Assembly: GCA_963747735.1 (NCBI GenBank)
Contig: CAVVGE010000006.1
Span: 248,001-312,000, forward strand
Direction of reading: 5' to 3'
DNA: 64,000 nucleotides
From: AP-15 sp963747735
GTDB taxonomy: Bacteria; Pseudomonadota; Alphaproteobacteria; ATCC43930; CGMCC-115725
Shown: positions 61,136 to 64,000 of the stretch, in pieces
How positions within the stretch are numbered: position 1 is the stretch's first letter
How the letters are laid out: every line of letters begins with the position of its first letter
Program-made: the position numbers and the translations under genes
The notes under the pieces: model-generated
Databases searched by the model: none
What the model was told of the DNA's origin: nothing
Seen by the model: the letters and a program-made list of their open reading frames with translations, nothing else

Positions 61136-62320
61136 ATGCCCGATGACGAGCACGACGGCGCGGCCGAGTTCTTTGAAGGCAAACGCATCATCGTCACCGG
61201 CACGGCGGGGACGATCGGGTCCGAGCTGGTGCGCCGGCTGTTGCGCACCCCGGCGGCCGAGGTCCGCGGCATCGACAGCCACGAGAATGGCTTGTTCACG
61301 CTGGCCGAAGCGTTGCGTCATGAGCCGCGGTTTCATCCGTTCATCTGCGATGTCCGCAATGGCCGCAAGCTCGGCCAAATGTTCCATAACATGGATTACT
61401 GTATTCACACGGCGGCGCTAAAGCATGTCGGCTCGTCCGAGCGCTCGCCGTTTGAAACGGTTCAGACCAATATTATCGGCGTCCAGAACGTTATCCAGGC
61501 AGCTCTCGACAATCATCTGGAACGGGTGGTGCTGACCAGCTCCGACAAGGCGGTCAACCCGACCAATGTGATGGGCACGACCAAGCTGATGGGCGAGCGC
61601 CTGATGACGGCGGCCAATGCCATGCTGGGGCTCGGCGCCAACGCCGTGTTCACCAGCGTGCGTTTCGGCAATGTCGCCGGATCGGCCGGCTCTGCCGTGC
61701 CGCTGTTCTGCGAGCAGATCGCGCGCGGCGGCCCGGTCACCTTGACCGACGAGCGCATGACCCGTTTTGTGATGACGTTGCCCGAAGCGGTCCGGCTGGT
61801 GCTGAAGTCGCTGCGCATCGCCCATGGCGGCGAAGTGTTTGTGACCCGGATGCCGGTGGTCCGCATCGCCGACCTGGTCGCCGAGCTGATCGAAACCGTG
61901 GCGCCGCTTTACCGCCGCAACCCACGCAAGATCGAGGTTCGCTGCATCGGCCCGCGCCCCGGCGAGAAGCTTTACGAGGAGCTGACGACCGAGGAGGAAT
62001 TGCGCCGCACCTTCGAGCTCGACGAGCTTTATGCGGTGCTGCCGGCGTTTCGCAACATCTACGACCGAATCAGCTACAGCTATCCCGCGGCGCGGCCGGC
62101 GGAGAAGGTGCACAACTCCGCCAACGAGACGCCGGTCAGCCGCGCTTATCTGCGTCACCTTTTGGCCCAGCCCAGTGTCTTGCCGGACACCGTTGTGGCA
62201 TTGTTGGCGGCGGACCGGGAAAACGCCGGCAACGGATCGGCGTTCCTCGGCGTCGCCCGCTCCCAATCGGTCCCTGGCCGGCTTCAGGAAGCGGCGGTCC
62301 TTCAGGCGAAAACGGCGTAA
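61136..62320 (+). CDS. CapD/FlaA1-like nucleotide-sugar epimerase/dehydratase
   Basis: 394 residues from ATG 61136, six bases after GGGGGAG (ATG 61091 and 61130 are alternatives). IIVTGTAGTIGSELVRRLLR is the Rossmann motif. YCIHTAALKHVGSSERSPFE and SSDKAVNPTNVMGTTKLMGE are the signature of the soluble PseB/FlaA1/CapE type (UDP-GlcNAc 4,6-dehydratase, where Met replaces the catalytic Tyr), and IRPRPGEKLYEEL is also seen as CIGPRPGEKLYEEL. There are no membrane helices. It probably makes a UDP-4-keto-6-deoxy-sugar that the adjacent DegT enzyme aminates. Confidence 0.85.
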   Translation: MPDDEHDGAAEFFEGKRIIVTGTAGTIGSELVRRLLRTPAAEVRGIDSHENGLFTLAEALRHEPRFHPFICDVRNGRKLGQMFHNMDYCIHTAALKHVGSSERSPFETVQTNIIGVQNVIQAALDNHLERVVLTSSDKAVNPTNVMGTTKLMGERLMTAANAMLGLGANAVFTSVRFGNVAGSAGSAVPLFCEQIARGGPVTLTDERMTRFVMTLPEAVRLVLKSLRIAHGGEVFVTRMPVVRIADLVAELIETVAPLYRRNPRKIEVRCIGPRPGEKLYEELTTEEELRRTFELDELYAVLPAFRNIYDRISYSYPAARPAEKVHNSANETPVSRAYLRHLLAQPSVLPDTVVALLAADRENAGNGSAFLGVARSQSVPGRLQEAAVLQAKTA

Positions 62321-62377
62321 TCCCGGCGGCGCCCAGTTGCCGCCGCCGATCGAGACGACCAATCAGGAGAGCGGGCT

Positions 62378-63523
62378 TTGGGGGATCAAGCCGATGTGCT
62401 GCCGATAGAGTTCATCGATCTGAAGGCACAGCGGGACCGCATCCGCGCCCGGGTCGAAGAAGGCTGGCGCCGGGTGCTCGATCACGGCCAATACATCATG
62501 GGTCCCGAGGTGGCCGAGCTGGAGCGCCGCCTGGCCCGCTTTAGCGCCGCCGCCGAGGTCGTGTCGTGCTCCAGCGGCACCGATGCGCTCTGGGTCCCGT
62601 TGCTGGCGCTCGGCATCGGCCGGGGCGACGCCGTCTTTCTGCCGAGCTGGACCTTTACCGCGACCGCCGAGGTGGTCTGCCTGGTCGGCGCCACGCCGGT
62701 GTTTGTCGATGTCGAGCCCGACAGCATGAACCTGTCGCCGGCGAGCCTCGAAGCGGCGATCATGGCGGTCCGCCGGGAGGGTGTGCTGACCCCCAGGCTC
62801 GTCATCGCGGTCGATTTGTTCGGCGTGCCGGCCGATTACGAGGCGATCAACGCGATCGCCCATGAGAACGGGCTCAAGGTGCTGGCGGATGCCGCCCAAT
62901 CCTTTGGCGCCGGGCAGGGCAACCGGCGCGTCGGCGTGCTGGCCGATGTGACTGCGACCAGCTTTTTTCCGGCCAAGCCGCTCGGTTGCTGGGGCGACGG
63001 CGGCGCGATCTTTACCGACGATCCGGACACCGCCGAGATGCTGCGCTCGATCCGCATTCACGGGCGCGGCGCGCACGGCAAATACGACAATGTGCGGGTC
63101 GGCGCCAATGCCCGGCTCGACACGCTCCAGGCGGTGGTTTTGCTGGAAAAGCTCGAAATCTTCGAGGACGAGCTGGAGCAGCGGCAGCGGGTGGCCGAGC
63201 ATTACGCCGACGGCCTCGCGCGCTGGGTGAGGGTGCCGCGCACCCCGCCCGGCAACGTGTCCTCCTGGGCGCAATATACGATCCGGACCGAGCGCCGCGC
63301 CGAGCTGCAAGCCGGGCTCGCCGAGCGCGGCATCCGCACCGAGATTTATTATCCGCGGCCGCTGCACATGCAGCCGCCCTATCGCGGCTGTCCGGCAGCG
63401 CCGGGCGGGTTGGCGGTCACCGAGCGTCTCAAGGACGAGGTGCTCAGCCTGCCGATGCATCCTTATTTGACCGCCGGCCAGTTGGATCACATCTGCGGCG
63501 CCGTGAGGGCGGTCCTCAGCTGA
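62378..63523 (+). CDS. DegT/DnrJ/EryC1-family sugar aminotransferase
   Basis: 381 residues from TTG 62378 (CAGGAGAG upstream). Typical features are IEFIDLKAQRDRIRARVEEG, GPEVAELERRLARF, SCSSGTDALWVPLLALGIGR, and the PLP-binding Lys in TSFFPAKPLGCWGDGGAIFT. It is a PLP-dependent transaminase adding an amino group to a keto-sugar nucleotide, matching the product of the preceding dehydratase-type enzyme. The following glycosyltransferase starts one base after its stop. Confidence 0.92.
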   Translation: MGDQADVLPIEFIDLKAQRDRIRARVEEGWRRVLDHGQYIMGPEVAELERRLARFSAAAEVVSCSSGTDALWVPLLALGIGRGDAVFLPSWTFTATAEVVCLVGATPVFVDVEPDSMNLSPASLEAAIMAVRREGVLTPRLVIAVDLFGVPADYEAINAIAHENGLKVLADAAQSFGAGQGNRRVGVLADVTATSFFPAKPLGCWGDGGAIFTDDPDTAEMLRSIRIHGRGAHGKYDNVRVGANARLDTLQAVVLLEKLEIFEDELEQRQRVAEHYADGLARWVRVPRTPPGNVSSWAQYTIRTERRAELQAGLAERGIRTEIYYPRPLHMQPPYRGCPAAPGGLAVTERLKDEVLSLPMHPYLTAGQLDHICGAVRAVLS

Positions 63524-63524
63524 C

Positions 63525-64000
63525 ATGAACGATATCGGCGGCCCACCGGGGCGACCGCGCACGGGATTGTCGGTGTGCATTATCGCTTGCAAAGATTTGT
63601 CGCTGAACACCCGCGTCATCCGCCAAGCCAGATCGCTGTCGCGCGCCGGTCACAAGGTGACGATCATCGGCTTTGTCTCGCCGGACGCCAAGCTGTCGGG
63701 CGACGAGCCCGCCGCCACCTTGCTGGCAACCGGCGGACCGGGCTATCCCGGCATCCTGATGTCGAAGCTGTGGCTCGCGCGCAAGGTGCTCGGCGCCGAC
63801 GGGCACGTGCAACGGGCCGCAGCCGCGGCGGTGGCCGCGGGCCGCAGCCGCAACGGACGGTTCGCCCGACAGGCGCTCGATCGGCTCGTCGAGCACCGCT
63901 TCGATGTCGTGCAGGCGCATTTCGACAAGGCGTTGATCGCCGCCTCGGCGCTGAGCCAGCGCTGCGGCGCGAGGCTCGTGTTCGATGCCGTCGAGCTGCC
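63525..64000 (+). CDS. Glycosyltransferase (GT4-like), 3' end outside window
   Basis: 158 codons are visible from ATG 63525. LSVCIIACKDLSLNTRVIRQ, then ARSLSRAGHKVTIIGFVSPD is the N-terminal Rossmann half of GT-B, family 4-like glycosyltransferases, where the strand-helix pair binds the acceptor. RFDVVQAHFDKALIAASALS is the later conserved strand. Directly downstream of the aminotransferase, it probably transfers the amino sugar to the glycan. Confidence 0.75.
   Translation, partial: MNDIGGPPGRPRTGLSVCIIACKDLSLNTRVIRQARSLSRAGHKVTIIGFVSPDAKLSGDEPAATLLATGGPGYPGILMSKLWLARKVLGADGHVQRAAAAAVAAGRSRNGRFARQALDRLVEHRFDVVQAHFDKALIAASALSQRCGARLVFDAVEL

Noticed and set aside
1..64000. CRISPR array, prophage, rRNA or tRNA gene
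   Set aside because: No regularly spaced identical repeats of CRISPR type, no phage structural genes, and no rRNA or complete tRNA cloverleaf were found by eye; the tandem arrays present are too few and unspaced.

Overview
The window is GC-rich (roughly two thirds G+C by eye). Its gene content is that of an alphaproteobacterium, probably Rhodospirillales-like. The main evidence is the arrangement chvI-chvG-hprK-rapZ-EIIA(Man)-HPr-EI, a minCDE operon, twin-arginine and lipoprotein signals, and many GMC, carboxylesterase and cyclase genes. The organism name is inference; there is no rRNA in the window and I found no tRNA.

Layout. 1-3.1 kb: a LonB-type protease (cut by the left edge) divergent from a small flavoprotein, separated by a perfect 17-bp tandem repeat. 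3.4-12.4 kb: a lower-GC glycan-modification island (a giant two-domain glycosyltransferase, a second glycosyltransferase, an FkbM methyltransferase, a polysaccharide deacetylase, a secreted protein and a sulfotransferase) in which most genes carry single-base frameshifts. 12.7-23.2 kb: lgt, a MidA-type methyltransferase, pgeF, a lipoprotein, then queuosine genes queA-tgt-queF and, after a LysR/DoxX/NmrA redox module, queG. 23.2-25.1 kb: minCDE on the minus strand. 25.3-31.6 kb: a tightly overlapping plus-strand operon coupling the ChvI/ChvG two-component system to HPr kinase, RapZ and a PTS phosphorelay (EIIA, HPr, EI) with no sugar permease, so probably regulatory. 31.6-40.5 kb: accessory metabolism (FAD fumarate-reductase-like enzyme, orphan N6-adenine methyltransferase with a ribbon-helix-helix partner, a type-B carboxylesterase whose nucleophile serine is replaced by leucine, NIPSNAP protein, LLM flavin oxidoreductase, 3-hydroxyisobutyrate-dehydrogenase-like enzyme). 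40.6-45.3 kb: a toxin-antitoxin cluster embedded in the fossil of a GMC oxidoreductase next to an intact GMC paralogue. 45.5-54.7 kb: a branched-chain amino-acid-type (Liv) ABC transporter whose binding protein is separated from its permeases and ATPases by a 1101-residue SAM-cyclase-AAA-TPR regulator and a VapBC pair. 54.7-58.4 kb: two cyclase-TolB-TPR paralogues, the second lacking the metal-binding aspartates. 58.5-64 kb: a surface-glycan cluster (deacetylase-like protein, UDP-sulfoquinovose synthase, CapD-like epimerase/dehydratase, DegT aminotransferase, GT4 glycosyltransferase cut by the right edge).

A recurrent pattern needs care: at least eight genes, including ordinary conserved ones (MidA family, LivM, LysR, FkbM), are broken by one- or two-base indels whose correction restores textbook family sequence. 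I read most of these as consensus errors in the sequence rather than biology, but the glycan island and the GMC fossil may contain true pseudogenes. The most interesting biological signals are the GMC gene fossil invaded by toxin-antitoxin modules and flanked by a repeated 15-mer, the Ser-to-Leu esterase, the metal-site-less cyclase paralogue, and several tandem repeats or palindromes in intergenic regions.
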